Positions 1 through 5,703 of a stretch of DNA of 6,589 nucleotides are shown one piece after another. The position numbers and the translations under genes are program-made. How positions within the stretch are numbered: position 1 is the first letter of the stretch; every line of letters starts with the position of its first letter. The notes below the pieces were generated by a model, which was not told the origin of the DNA, did not search any database, and saw only the letters and a program-made list of their open reading frames with translations. Origin of the DNA: Methylobacteriaceae bacterium (GTDB lineage Bacteria > Pseudomonadota > Alphaproteobacteria > Rhizobiales > Beijerinckiaceae); NCBI GenBank assembly GCA_031272615.1, contig JAISTL010000287.1, forward strand, positions 1-6,589, in the 5' to 3' direction.

Positions 1-133
1 TGCCTACCCCAATGACAAACCCGGACTTGGAATTGATATTGACGAAAAGCTCGCGGCGAAGTATCCGCCTAAACGGGAAATCATTCAGTGGACTCAGGCG
101 CGCCTGCCCGACGGCGGCATGTCGAGGCCGTAA
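1..133 (+). CDS. C-terminal end of an enolase-superfamily (mandelate racemase/RspA-ManD-like) sugar-acid dehydratase, partial
   Basis: The gene enters from the left edge and is read from base 2; 43 codons remain before the TAA at 131-133. The visible tail contains [18 protein letters not shown] followed by a segment ending in [10 protein letters not shown] [16 protein letters not shown] stretch followed by a short LxDG tail is typical of the C-terminus of the mandelate racemase/muconate lactonizing group of the enolase superfamily, in particular the RspA/mannonate dehydratase-like branch. These enzymes use Mg2+ to abstract the proton alpha to a carboxylate and usually dehydrate sugar acids. 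The metal ligands and catalytic residues lie upstream of the window, so the substrate cannot be named. It lies 76 nt upstream of gcl on the same strand and may be co-transcribed with it, which fits a sugar-acid or glyoxylate catabolic cluster. The family call rests on recalled tail motifs only. Confidence 0.72.
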   Translation, partial: AYPNDKPGLGIDIDEKLAAKYPPKREIIQWTQARLPDGGMSRP

Positions 134-156
134 CAAGAATGATGCCTGACACACGC

Positions 157-197
157 GAGCGCCTCTTAAACGTTCCCGCGCTCCAAAAACCAAGAGG
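157..197 (+). promoter_or_regulatory. gcl leader: ribosome-binding site with two alternative short inverted repeats
   Basis: The gap before gcl carries the Shine-Dalgarno AGAGGAG (193-199), which has normal spacing to the ATG at 210 and supports that start. Two short stems are possible upstream. GAGCGC (157-162) pairs with GCGCTC (178-183). CCTCTT (162-167) pairs with AAGAGG (192-197), and this second pairing would cover part of the Shine-Dalgarno. The two stems share base 162, so they compete. No convincing promoter was seen in the 76 nt, so transcription may come from upstream. Six-base stems arise easily by chance in GC-rich DNA, so a regulatory role is only a possibility. Confidence 0.3.
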
Positions 198-209
198 AGT
201 TACGTTGCC

Positions 210-1994
210 ATGACAAAAATGCGCGCCGTCGACGCGGCGGTTCAGGTTTTGCTGAAGGAGGGGATTACGGCGGCTTTCGGGGTTCCCGGGGCGGCGATCA
301 ATCCGTTGTATTCGGCGATGATGCAGGCCGGCGGGATTGACCATATTCTGGCGCGGCACGTCGAGGGCGCATCGCACATGGCCGAGGGCTACACCCGGGC
401 CAAGCCCGGCAATATCGGCGTGTGCATCGGCACCTCCGGCCCCGGCGGCACCGACATGATCACGGCGCTCTATTCCGCCACGTCCGATTCCATTCCGCTG
501 TTGTGCATCACCGGACAGGCGCCGCGCGCCCGCCTCTACAAGGAGGATTTCCAGTGCGTGGACATCGAGAGCATCGCCAAGCCCGTCGCCAAGATGGCGG
601 TGACGGTGCGCGAACCCGGCCTGGTGCCGCGCGTGCTGCAAAAGGCGTTCCACGTGATGCGCTCCGGGCGGCCGGGCCCCGTGCTCATCGACCTGCCCTT
701 CGACGTGCAGGTGGCGGAAATCGAGTTCGACCCCGATACCTATGAGCCCCTGCCCGTCTATCAGCCCACGGCCAGCGTACGGCAGATGGAAAAGGTGATG
801 GAGCTGCTGGCGAAATCGGCCAAACCGGTGATTGTCGCCGGCGGCGGCGTGCTCAAGGCCGACGCTTCGGCCGAGCTGGTGAAATTCGCCGAAATCACCG
901 GAATCCCTGTGATCCCGACGCTGATGGGCTGGGGCGCCATCCCCGATGACCATCCGCTGATGATCGGCCGCATCGGCATCCAGAGTTCCCACCGCTACGC
1001 CAATATTTCGTTCCTGGAGTCCGATTTCGTGCTCGGTATCGGCAACCGCTGGGCCAACCGCCACACCGGTACGGTGGACAAATACACCAAGGGCCGCACG
1101 GTGGTGCACATCGACATCGAGCCGACGCAAATCGGCCGGGTGTTCAACCCGGATTACGGCGTGGCGTCCGACGCCAAGGCGGCGCTGGAGATTCTGGTGG
1201 CGCTGGCCGAGGTACACAAGGACAAGCTGCCCGATTATTCGGCTTGGGCCAAGGCCTGCTATGACCGCAAGCGCGACCCCGCCCTGCAGCGCAAGACCCA
1301 CTTCAACAACACGCCGATGAAGCCGCAGCGCGTCTATGAAGAGATGAACCGCGCCTTCGGCAAGGACGTCGTCTATGTGACCACCATCGGCCTGGCGCAG
1401 ATTGCCGCCAACCAGATGCTCAACGTCTACAAGCCGCGCCACTGGATCAACTCGGCGCAGGCCGGACCGCTGGGCTGGACGATGCCGGCGGCGCTCGGCG
1501 TCGTCAAGGCGTGCCCGGAGGCCGACGTGGTGGCGATTTCCGGTGATTACGATTTCGAGTTCCTCATCGAGGAGCTGGCGGTGGGGGCGCAGTTCAACCT
1601 GCCCTATGTCCACGTGCTGCTCAACAACAGTTATCTCGGCCTGATCCGCCAGGCGCAGCGGGCCTTCAACATGGATTACTGCGTGCAGCTCTCCTTCGAG
1701 AACATCAACGCGCCGGAAATCGGCCAATACGGCGTCGACCACAAGGCGGTGGTGGAGGGCCTGGGCTGCAAGGCCATCCGTGTGTTCAAGCCCGAAGAGC
1801 TCGCCGCCGCCTTCGCCGAGGCGCAGGACCTGAAGAAGCAATACAAGGTGCCGGTGGTGGTGGAGTGCATCCTCGAGCGGGTGACCAACATTTCCATGGG
1901 CGGTGAACTCGATGCCGTCACCGAATTCGAGGAAACCGGCTCCACCTGGGACGACGCGCCCACCAGCATCGGCGCCCTGGAACGGGGCAGGTGA
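210..1994 (+). CDS. gcl: Glyoxylate carboligase (tartronate-semialdehyde synthase)
   Basis: This cytosolic thiamine-diphosphate (ThDP) enzyme condenses two glyoxylate molecules to tartronate semialdehyde and CO2, feeding C2 acids into the glycerate pathway. The 594 residues match the usual length of about 590 and align by eye with E. coli Gcl from [10 protein letters not shown] to near the C-terminus. The family signature is visible: [13 protein letters not shown] has Val51 where nearly all other ThDP enzymes have the catalytic Glu. The ThDP/Mg motif is GDYDF at 445-449 with Asn-Asn at 472-473. The N-terminal PYR domain spans about 5-170, the central FAD-binding type domain about 195-330, and the C-terminal PP domain about 385-555. 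The start is fixed by the AGAGGAG site and by agreement with [10 protein letters not shown] in E. coli. An enolase-superfamily gene lies upstream, but no hyi, glxR or garK is in view. Only the last residues diverge from E. coli, as is common. Confidence 0.97.
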   Translation: MTKMRAVDAAVQVLLKEGITAAFGVPGAAINPLYSAMMQAGGIDHILARHVEGASHMAEGYTRAKPGNIGVCIGTSGPGGTDMITALYSATSDSIPLLCITGQAPRARLYKEDFQCVDIESIAKPVAKMAVTVREPGLVPRVLQKAFHVMRSGRPGPVLIDLPFDVQVAEIEFDPDTYEPLPVYQPTASVRQMEKVMELLAKSAKPVIVAGGGVLKADASAELVKFAEITGIPVIPTLMGWGAIPDDHPLMIGRIGIQSSHRYANISFLESDFVLGIGNRWANRHTGTVDKYTKGRTVVHIDIEPTQIGRVFNPDYGVASDAKAALEILVALAEVHKDKLPDYSAWAKACYDRKRDPALQRKTHFNNTPMKPQRVYEEMNRAFGKDVVYVTTIGLAQIAANQMLNVYKPRHWINSAQAGPLGWTMPAALGVVKACPEADVVAISGDYDFEFLIEELAVGAQFNLPYVHVLLNNSYLGLIRQAQRAFNMDYCVQLSFENINAPEIGQYGVDHKAVVEGLGCKAIRVFKPEELAAAFAEAQDLKKQYKVPVVVECILERVTNISMGGELDAVTEFEETGSTWDDAPTSIGALERGR

Positions 1995-2021
1995 TACGGG
2001 AATTCAGCTCCTTCCCTGCGG

Positions 2022-2069
2022 GCATGGGACGCTCCGGCATCGCGCAAATAACGCCGGAGCATCCCGTGC
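2022..2069. terminator. GC-rich inverted repeat after gcl, terminator-like without a T run
   Basis: The arms are 2022-2038 (GCATGGGACGCTCCGGC) and 2053-2069 (GCCGGAGCATCCCGTGC). They match at 15 of 17 positions around a 14-nt loop and include an uninterrupted 8-bp core, GCTCCGGC. It begins 28 nt after the gcl stop, where a transcript 3' end is expected. No U tract follows on the plus strand, so it is not a classical intrinsic terminator. It could stabilise the gcl mRNA 3' end, act with Rho, or be a REP-like repeat. Smaller hairpins follow at once: CTCCC/GGGAG at 2073-2086 and GCGGC/GCCGC at 2096-2113. Confidence 0.5.
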
Positions 2070-2118
2070 CCGCTCCCGTCCGGGAGAGGCCGGCCGCGGC
2101 AATTTTCCGCCGCCTTTC

Positions 2119-2159
2119 AAAAAAAGAAAACCCGAACAGCGGGATGGGCACTGTCCGGG
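2119..2159 (-). terminator. Intrinsic terminator for leftward transcription (galM side)
   Basis: Read on the minus strand, CCCGGACAG (2159-2151) and CTGTTCGGG (2139-2131) form a 9-bp stem with one G-U pair and an 11-nt loop. TTTTCTTTTTTT follows (2130-2119). This is a well-formed Rho-independent terminator for leftward transcripts, and galM is the only leftward gene seen. It lies about 380 nt past the galM stop, so the galM mRNA would carry a long 3' untranslated part containing the 9-bp arrays. On the plus strand the same stem is followed only by CTTCCGTTTTG, so it could work weakly for gcl as well. Confidence 0.7.
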
Positions 2160-2392
2160 CTTCCGTTTTGAGTGGAATATTATGGTTCGCGGCCGAAGAT
2201 GCCTTCTGCCACGACACCTAAAATAGAGCGCTCCGGCGGCGCAGCAAGCCCGGCAATGTTTAACAATTGGTAATGAACAATCGAACGCCGGGCGCGCGAG
2301 AAACGCTTGATGTTTCAAAGCGTTATGGCACTCCGGTGCGACAGGGACCGGGCGCTGCGGCCAAGGCGATTGTGAACAATCGGCAAAACTCT

Positions 2393-2438
2393 TTGGTGGA
2401 CTTGGTGGACTTGGTGGACCGGGTGGACAAGGGTGGAC
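2393..2438 (+). repeat. Left 9-bp tandem array, core GGTGGAC, 5 units
   Basis: Five copies of a unit made of a variable dinucleotide plus the core GGTGGAC stand in a row. The cores lie at 2395-2401, 2404-2410, 2413-2419, 2422-2428 and 2432-2438. The first three units are identical (TTGGTGGAC), the fourth is CGGGTGGAC, and the fifth carries one extra base. This array is the inverted partner of the one at 2466-2529, with about 30 nt between them. The period of 9 keeps reading frames open and gives spurious LVD or GGL peptides. Confidence 0.95.
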
Positions 2439-2465
2439 ATTTTTGTCGGCTCTGAAGCCCTTTTT

Positions 2466-2529
2466 GGCCACCGCGTCCACCGCGTCCACCAAGTCCACCA
2501 GGTCCACCAGGTCCACCAGGTCCACCCAA
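2466..2529 (-). repeat. Right 9-bp tandem array (inverted), core GTCCACC, 6 units plus a partial
   Basis: Six GTCCACC cores (2475, 2484, 2493, 2502, 2511 and 2520, each 7 nt) are spaced exactly 9 bp apart, with a degenerate seventh (GGCCACC) at 2466-2472. The dinucleotides between cores fall into blocks on the minus strand (CT, CT, CT, TT, GC, GC), which suggests unit duplication by slippage. The array ends 13 nt from the galM stop codon. Each unit is complementary to the units at 2393-2438. The segment between the arrays includes a small stem, GGCT-CTGA-AGCC, at 2448-2459. Confidence 0.95.
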
Positions 2530-2542
2530 TCCGCCGTCCCTT

Positions 2543-3526
2543 CTACGTCCCGGAAAACCGGTATTCCGTGATGTTGCAATAGCGCTCGCCGGGGTTGAGC
2601 CGCGCCTGGGGGAAGTGGCGCTGGTTGGGAGAATCCGGGAACACCTGGGTTTCCAGGCAGATTCCGGCGAACGCCTTGTGGATTTGGCCGTCGATGCCGG
2701 CAAAATGCTGGACGACGCCGGCGCCGTCATAAAGCTGCACCCCCGGCTGGTTGGAGGCGACCCGCAGCGTCAGCGCCGAGGCTGGATGCGTCAGCGACGC
2801 CACCACCGGCAGCGGCTCACTGAACCGGCGCAGCACGAAGTTCACGTCATAGGGGATACCGCCGTCGGCAATACGCCGCTCCTCGCGGAAATCAAAGGGC
2901 GTGCCCGCAACGGCCAGAATTTCCCCGGTGGGAAGGAGGTTTTCATCGGCGGGGGTATAGAAATCGGCGTTGACCCGCAGCAGGTGCTCGCGGGAATCCC
3001 CGGCGTTGTTGAGGGTGAAATAGGCGTGGTTGGTGAGGTTGACGAAGGTCGGCGCGTCGGTGCGGGCGGTGAGCGTGATCCTCAGCGTCGCCGGTTCGAT
3101 GAACTCATAGAGACAGCGGGCGCGCACCTCGCCGGGATAACCCTCCTCGCCGTCGCCGGAGATGAGCTCCAGCAGCACGGAGCGTTCGTCGCTCACAACC
3201 ACCGTCCAGTTGCGGTAGGAAAAGCCGGTGGCGCCGCCGTGCAGCTGGGCGGTATCCTTCTCGTTGACCCCGAGCTGATAGGCCACGCCGTCAATCTCCA
3301 CCCGGCCGCGGGCGATGCGGTTGCAATAACGCCCGGCGGTGGCGCCGATGTAATTGGGGCTCACCGCATAGGACGCCGGGTCCTCATAACCCAGCACCAC
3401 CCGCTGCAGCCCCTTCCCTGTCGGGATTCGCAAATCTCTGAGCGCCGCGCCCATGGTAACAATGTCCGCCGTCGCCCCGGCTTTCGAGGCAATGGTGAGT
3501 GTTCTGATTTCGGCCGCTTTGGTCAT
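2543..3526 (-). CDS. galM: Aldose 1-epimerase (mutarotase)
   Basis: GalM interconverts the alpha and beta anomers of free aldoses such as galactose and glucose in the cytosol, so that downstream kinases receive the right anomer. The 327 residues are slightly short of the usual 335-350 but cover the full beta-sandwich. All catalytic and binding residues known from Lactococcus GalM can be matched: Arg70 in GRYCNRIARG, His96 in LHGG, the general acid His167 in NLTNHAYF, Asp227 in PYDVNF and the general base Glu292 in GICLETQVFPDSPN. A strong ribosome site (AGGGGGA on the minus strand, 3540-3534) precedes the ATG at 3526. The gene stands alone on this strand, converging with gcl and diverging from lemA. 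Its 3' end abuts the 9-bp arrays, with a terminator about 380 nt further on. No sugar kinase or transporter is nearby, so its substrate is open. Confidence 0.95.
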   Translation of the reverse strand: MTKAAEIRTLTIASKAGATADIVTMGAALRDLRIPTGKGLQRVVLGYEDPASYAVSPNYIGATAGRYCNRIARGRVEIDGVAYQLGVNEKDTAQLHGGATGFSYRNWTVVVSDERSVLLELISGDGEEGYPGEVRARCLYEFIEPATLRITLTARTDAPTFVNLTNHAYFTLNNAGDSREHLLRVNADFYTPADENLLPTGEILAVAGTPFDFREERRIADGGIPYDVNFVLRRFSEPLPVVASLTHPASALTLRVASNQPGVQLYDGAGVVQHFAGIDGQIHKAFAGICLETQVFPDSPNQRHFPQARLNPGERYCNITEYRFSGT

Positions 3527-3589
3527 CCCGACTTCCCCCTTGGATATGAAACATCAACGGGCGGCTCAAATCCCGAGCGCCCGCGGCCG

Positions 3590-3660
3590 ATCATATAAGA
3601 AAAACCCGGTATTAAAAACTGATTTTTATCGCTATTTTCTGTTATTCTGCGGTATGATTC
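3590..3660. promoter_or_regulatory. Divergent galM/lemA promoter region (putative -10 boxes both ways)
   Basis: The 189-nt gap between the divergent galM and lemA starts has an AT-rich core at about 3591-3660, unlike the GC-rich surroundings. On the plus strand TATGAT (3653-3658) is a one-mismatch -10 box upstream of lemA. On the minus strand TATGAT (3595-3590) is an equivalent box for galM, with a weak -35 TTTTTA (3618-3613) at 17-nt spacing. No good -35 was found for the lemA side, so those boundaries are tentative. No operator palindrome stands out. Confidence 0.4.
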
Positions 3661-3715
3661 ACCGGCCGTCCGGCAACACGGACGCCGCTCAACACATCCG
3701 CATCGGGGAGCACAC

Positions 3716-4318
3716 ATGTCCAATCTCTCTTCCACCGGTTATTTCCTCATTGCCCTCGGCGTTGTCGTGCTGATGGGATTGTGGATTGTCATCAAAGCCT
3801 ACAACAGCCTGGTCGCCATGGACCAGCGTGCCAAACAGGCGCTGTCGGACATCGACGTGCAGATGAAACAGCGCCACGATGTGATTCCCAACCTCGTCGA
3901 GGTGGTCAAGGGTTATGCCACCCATGAGCGCGAGGCGCTGGAAGCCGTCGTCAACGCCCGTTCCGGCGCGCTGGCGCCCAAGCAGAGCGTCGCCGAACAG
4001 GCCAGGTCGGAAAACATCCTCACCGAGGCTCTGGGCAAGCTGTTCGCCCTCAGCGAGGCCTATCCGGATTTGAAGGCCAACGTCAATTTCCGGCAGCTTC
4101 AGGACGAGCTCGCCACCATCGAGAACAAAATCGCCGCCTCCCGCCGCTTCTACAACAACGCGGTGAGTGAATTCAACACCTTCATGGACCTGTTCCCGGT
4201 CAACCTGTTCTCCCGCAGTCTGTTCGGCTTCAAAACCAAGGAATTCTTCGACCTCGAGGGTCAGCGCGCCGAGGTGTCGGCGCCGCCGTCCATCAGCTTC
4301 AGCCGCGACAAAACCTGA
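3716..4318 (+). CDS. lemA: LemA family membrane protein
   Basis: LemA proteins have one N-terminal transmembrane helix followed by a helical-bundle domain. Their biochemical role is unsettled, but in many genomes they sit beside membrane peptidases or TPM-domain proteins. Here residues about 8-26 form the hydrophobic helix. The family core follows: YNSLV at 29-33, DIDVQMKQRHDVIPNLVE at 45-62, KGYATHE at 65-71, NVNFRQLQDEL at 122-132, ENKIAASRRFYNNAV at 136-150, then PVNLFSRSLFGF and FFDLE. The 200-residue length is normal for the family. GGGGAG (3705-3710) precedes the ATG at 3716 by 5 nt and supports this start. The gene is 20 nt upstream of an M48 metalloprotease on the same strand, surely the same operon, which suggests that LemA works with or is handled by the protease. 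The helix lacks a signal-peptidase site, so membrane retention is expected. Confidence 0.95.
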   Translation: MSNLSSTGYFLIALGVVVLMGLWIVIKAYNSLVAMDQRAKQALSDIDVQMKQRHDVIPNLVEVVKGYATHEREALEAVVNARSGALAPKQSVAEQARSENILTEALGKLFALSEAYPDLKANVNFRQLQDELATIENKIAASRRFYNNAVSEFNTFMDLFPVNLFSRSLFGFKTKEFFDLEGQRAEVSAPPSISFSRDKT

Positions 4319-4338
4319 CCGTCGCCGGGAGCCGCGCC

Positions 4339-5454
4339 ATGTTCGAGCCGGTCGGACTGTATACCCACATTCTCGCCAACCGCCGGCGGACGGTGGTGTA
4401 TTTCACCCTGTTCGCCGCCTGCATGTGCCTGGGGGTGTACGTTCTGCTCTTCGGCCTGCTGGCGGCGCACGCGGGAATCACCGGACACTTCCCGTGGGTG
4501 CGGCTCTCCACCCTCAACACCGTGTTCCTCCGCCACTGGCATTACATCCTGGCGGGACTTGCCGGCTGGACAGCGCTGACCCTGCTGCTGCGCTCCCTCA
4601 TTTTGTATTGGACAACGGGGGCGACCCGCAGCGTCCCGCCCGCCGGAGACCCGGCGGAAACGGCGGGTGACAAGCGGTTCCGCCGCATTGTCGAAGAGCT
4701 CTCCCTCATCCTCGGCGAGCCGATGCCGCGGCTTGCCGTCATGGAGACGGAGCGGCTCAACGCCTTCGCCTCCGGGCTGTTCAAACGCGACAGAACCGTC
4801 ACCGCCACCGCCGGGCTCATCGATTCCCTCAGTGACGACGAACTGGCGACGGTTTTCGCCCATGAACTCACCCACATCAAAAACCGGGATGTGGAGCTGA
4901 TGACCTTTGCCCTCGTCCTCAGCGGCATTTTCGACCTGCCGGCCCGGGCGCTGTCGTTTTTCCGGCGCGGCCGGTCCACCGGCGATTCCCCGCCCGCAAC
5001 CCGCGAGTCCGACGAGGAGGAAAAGAGCGGCTTCCATCTGCCGCATCTGCGGGCGCGGGGGGTCGGCGCCGTCATCGGCCTCATCGTGCTGGCGCTCTGC
5101 ATTGCCTTTGCCTGGGTGATCACCACGGTGCCGCGGCTGGCGGTCTCCCGCTCCCGGGAGTATCTCGCCGACGCCGGCGCCGTCGAACTCACCAAAAACC
5201 CCGAGGCGCTGATCAACGCGCTGTTGAAAATTTCGGAGAACGCCGATCTGCCGGCGGCAACGGCAAGCGTCATGGCGATGTGCATCGAGAACCCGCGGTC
5301 GGTGCGCAAACGGCTGTTCTCCAGCCATCCGAGCCTCGAGTCCCGCATTGACGCCATCGTCCGCCACGCCGGCGGCCGACTCGACCTTGCCGCCATCACG
5401 CGGGATTATGAGGAACGCCGTAAAGCCCGGGACTCCGAGTTACAGGAACGGTAA
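4339..5454 (+). CDS. HtpX-like M48 family membrane zinc metalloprotease
   Basis: Zinc endopeptidase of peptidase family M48 in the inner membrane, related to HtpX, which clears damaged membrane proteins. The 371 residues contain two N-terminal transmembrane helices (about 19-43 and 69-91), a soluble segment with RLAVMETERLNAFASG (131-146), the zinc motif HELTH (175-179) inside DDELATVFAHELTHIKNRD, a moderately hydrophobic stretch (187-208), an acidic linker (about 211-231), a further membrane helix (242-264), and SREYLADAGAVEL with Glu274 as the likely third zinc ligand. All catalytic residues are present. GGGAG (4327-4331) precedes the ATG. It is longer than E. coli HtpX (about 290 residues), with extra length in the loop between the first two helices and in a charged C-terminal tail, so I leave the htpX symbol off. 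Overlap in role with the paralogue downstream is likely. Substrates are unknown; LemA is a candidate partner. Confidence 0.92.
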   Translation: MFEPVGLYTHILANRRRTVVYFTLFAACMCLGVYVLLFGLLAAHAGITGHFPWVRLSTLNTVFLRHWHYILAGLAGWTALTLLLRSLILYWTTGATRSVPPAGDPAETAGDKRFRRIVEELSLILGEPMPRLAVMETERLNAFASGLFKRDRTVTATAGLIDSLSDDELATVFAHELTHIKNRDVELMTFALVLSGIFDLPARALSFFRRGRSTGDSPPATRESDEEEKSGFHLPHLRARGVGAVIGLIVLALCIAFAWVITTVPRLAVSRSREYLADAGAVELTKNPEALINALLKISENADLPAATASVMAMCIENPRSVRKRLFSSHPSLESRIDAIVRHAGGRLDLAAITRDYEERRKARDSELQER

Positions 5455-5703
5455 TCTTGTTCTTCCTGTGTCTTCGGCGGCAAACCGCTTGTTTTCGGCG
5501 CAAAGAGCGGGTAATACACATTGTCTGACCTGAACCGCCGCCCGGTTTCTTCGCGACATGAGCAATTGTTAATGATTTATTCAGGTTGCGACAACTAATA
5601 AGTGACTCGGATACAGCGGAAATATCCGCGTATCCGTCCCATGCCGCCCCGGTGTCGGGGTGTAAAGATGTTCATGCTTCGGCAGCAGGCTGGTATTATT
5701 GTG
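5455..5703. other. Spacer between the two M48 protease genes
   Basis: This 249-nt stretch has no credible gene. Shortly after the first protease a minimal stem GCGG-CAAA-CCGC (5477-5488) is followed by TTGTTTTC, at best a weak plus-strand terminator. An AT-rich stretch around 5562-5604 includes TTGTTA (5566-5571) and TTGCGA (5586-5591) as possible -35 boxes, neither with a convincing -10. Two adjacent hairpins follow (5608-5636 and 5647-5660). The spacing contrasts with the 20-nt gap between lemA and the first protease, so the second protease may have its own promoter or be expressed by partial read-through. Confidence 0.5.
5608..5636 (+). promoter_or_regulatory. 12-bp hairpin in the leader of the second M48 gene
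   Basis: CGGATAC (5608-5614) pairs with GTATCCG (5630-5636), and GCGGA (5616-5620) pairs with TCCGC (5625-5629). Only A5615 is bulged, and the loop is AATA (5621-5624). All twelve pairs are Watson-Crick. A second stem, CCCCG-GTGT-CGGGG (5647-5660), stands 10 nt further on. No T run follows either stem, so they are not a plain intrinsic terminator. The position just before the coding start suggests a structured 5' leader, an RNA processing site or a protein-binding site. Confidence 0.5.

Larger units (their letters stand above)
1995..2542. other. Convergent intergenic region between gcl and galM
   Basis: This 548-nt stretch separates two converging genes, and I find no credible gene in it. 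It contains, in order: a GC-rich inverted repeat (2022-2069), two small hairpins (2073-2086 and 2096-2113), a minus-strand terminator (2119-2159), an AT-richer stretch around 2160-2280, and two opposed 9-bp tandem arrays (2393-2438 and 2466-2529). A 10-base direct repeat TGAACAATCG occurs at 2274-2283 and 2373-2382, 99 nt apart. A 7-base inverted repeat GCCCGGC/GCCGGGC occurs at 2248-2254 and 2287-2293. Short ORFs crossing the arrays are low-complexity LVD, GGP or similar reading frames without a ribosome-binding site. Confidence 0.75.

Noticed and set aside
81..1841. 586-codon open frame on the minus strand opposite gcl
   Set aside because: It is the antisense shadow of a GC-rich gene. The plus strand has an unmistakable full-length Gcl, and the minus product is His/Arg/Gly/Asp-rich with no recognisable domain.
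2267..2455. 62-codon plus-strand ORF ending in LVDLVD repeats
   Set aside because: The TTG or ATG starts have no ribosome site, there is no known similarity, and the repeat part is a by-product of a 9-bp DNA period. The inverted partner array shows that the signal is at DNA level.
2393..2529. CRISPR-like array
   Set aside because: The units are 9 bp with a 2-bp variable part, far too short for repeat and spacer, and the two halves are in opposite orientation with no cas genes nearby.
2323..2730. Collagen-like GGP/GGL repeats on the minus strand
   Set aside because: The frame overlaps the galM 3' end out of frame, and the Gly-rich part is just the 9-bp unit read in one phase. There is no start context.
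2615..3598. 327-codon plus-strand frame opposite galM
   Set aside because: GalM on the minus strand carries all five active-site residues and a good ribosome site; the plus frame is its complement, without any motif.
4261..5367. Long minus-strand frames opposite the first M48 gene (also 4542-5399)
   Set aside because: Low-complexity shadow translations. The plus strand encodes a complete protease with HELTH and membrane helices.
5477..5496. Intrinsic terminator after the first M48 gene
   Set aside because: The stem is only 4 bp (5 with a G-U pair) and the T tract is broken. Too weak to list separately; mentioned in the spacer entry.
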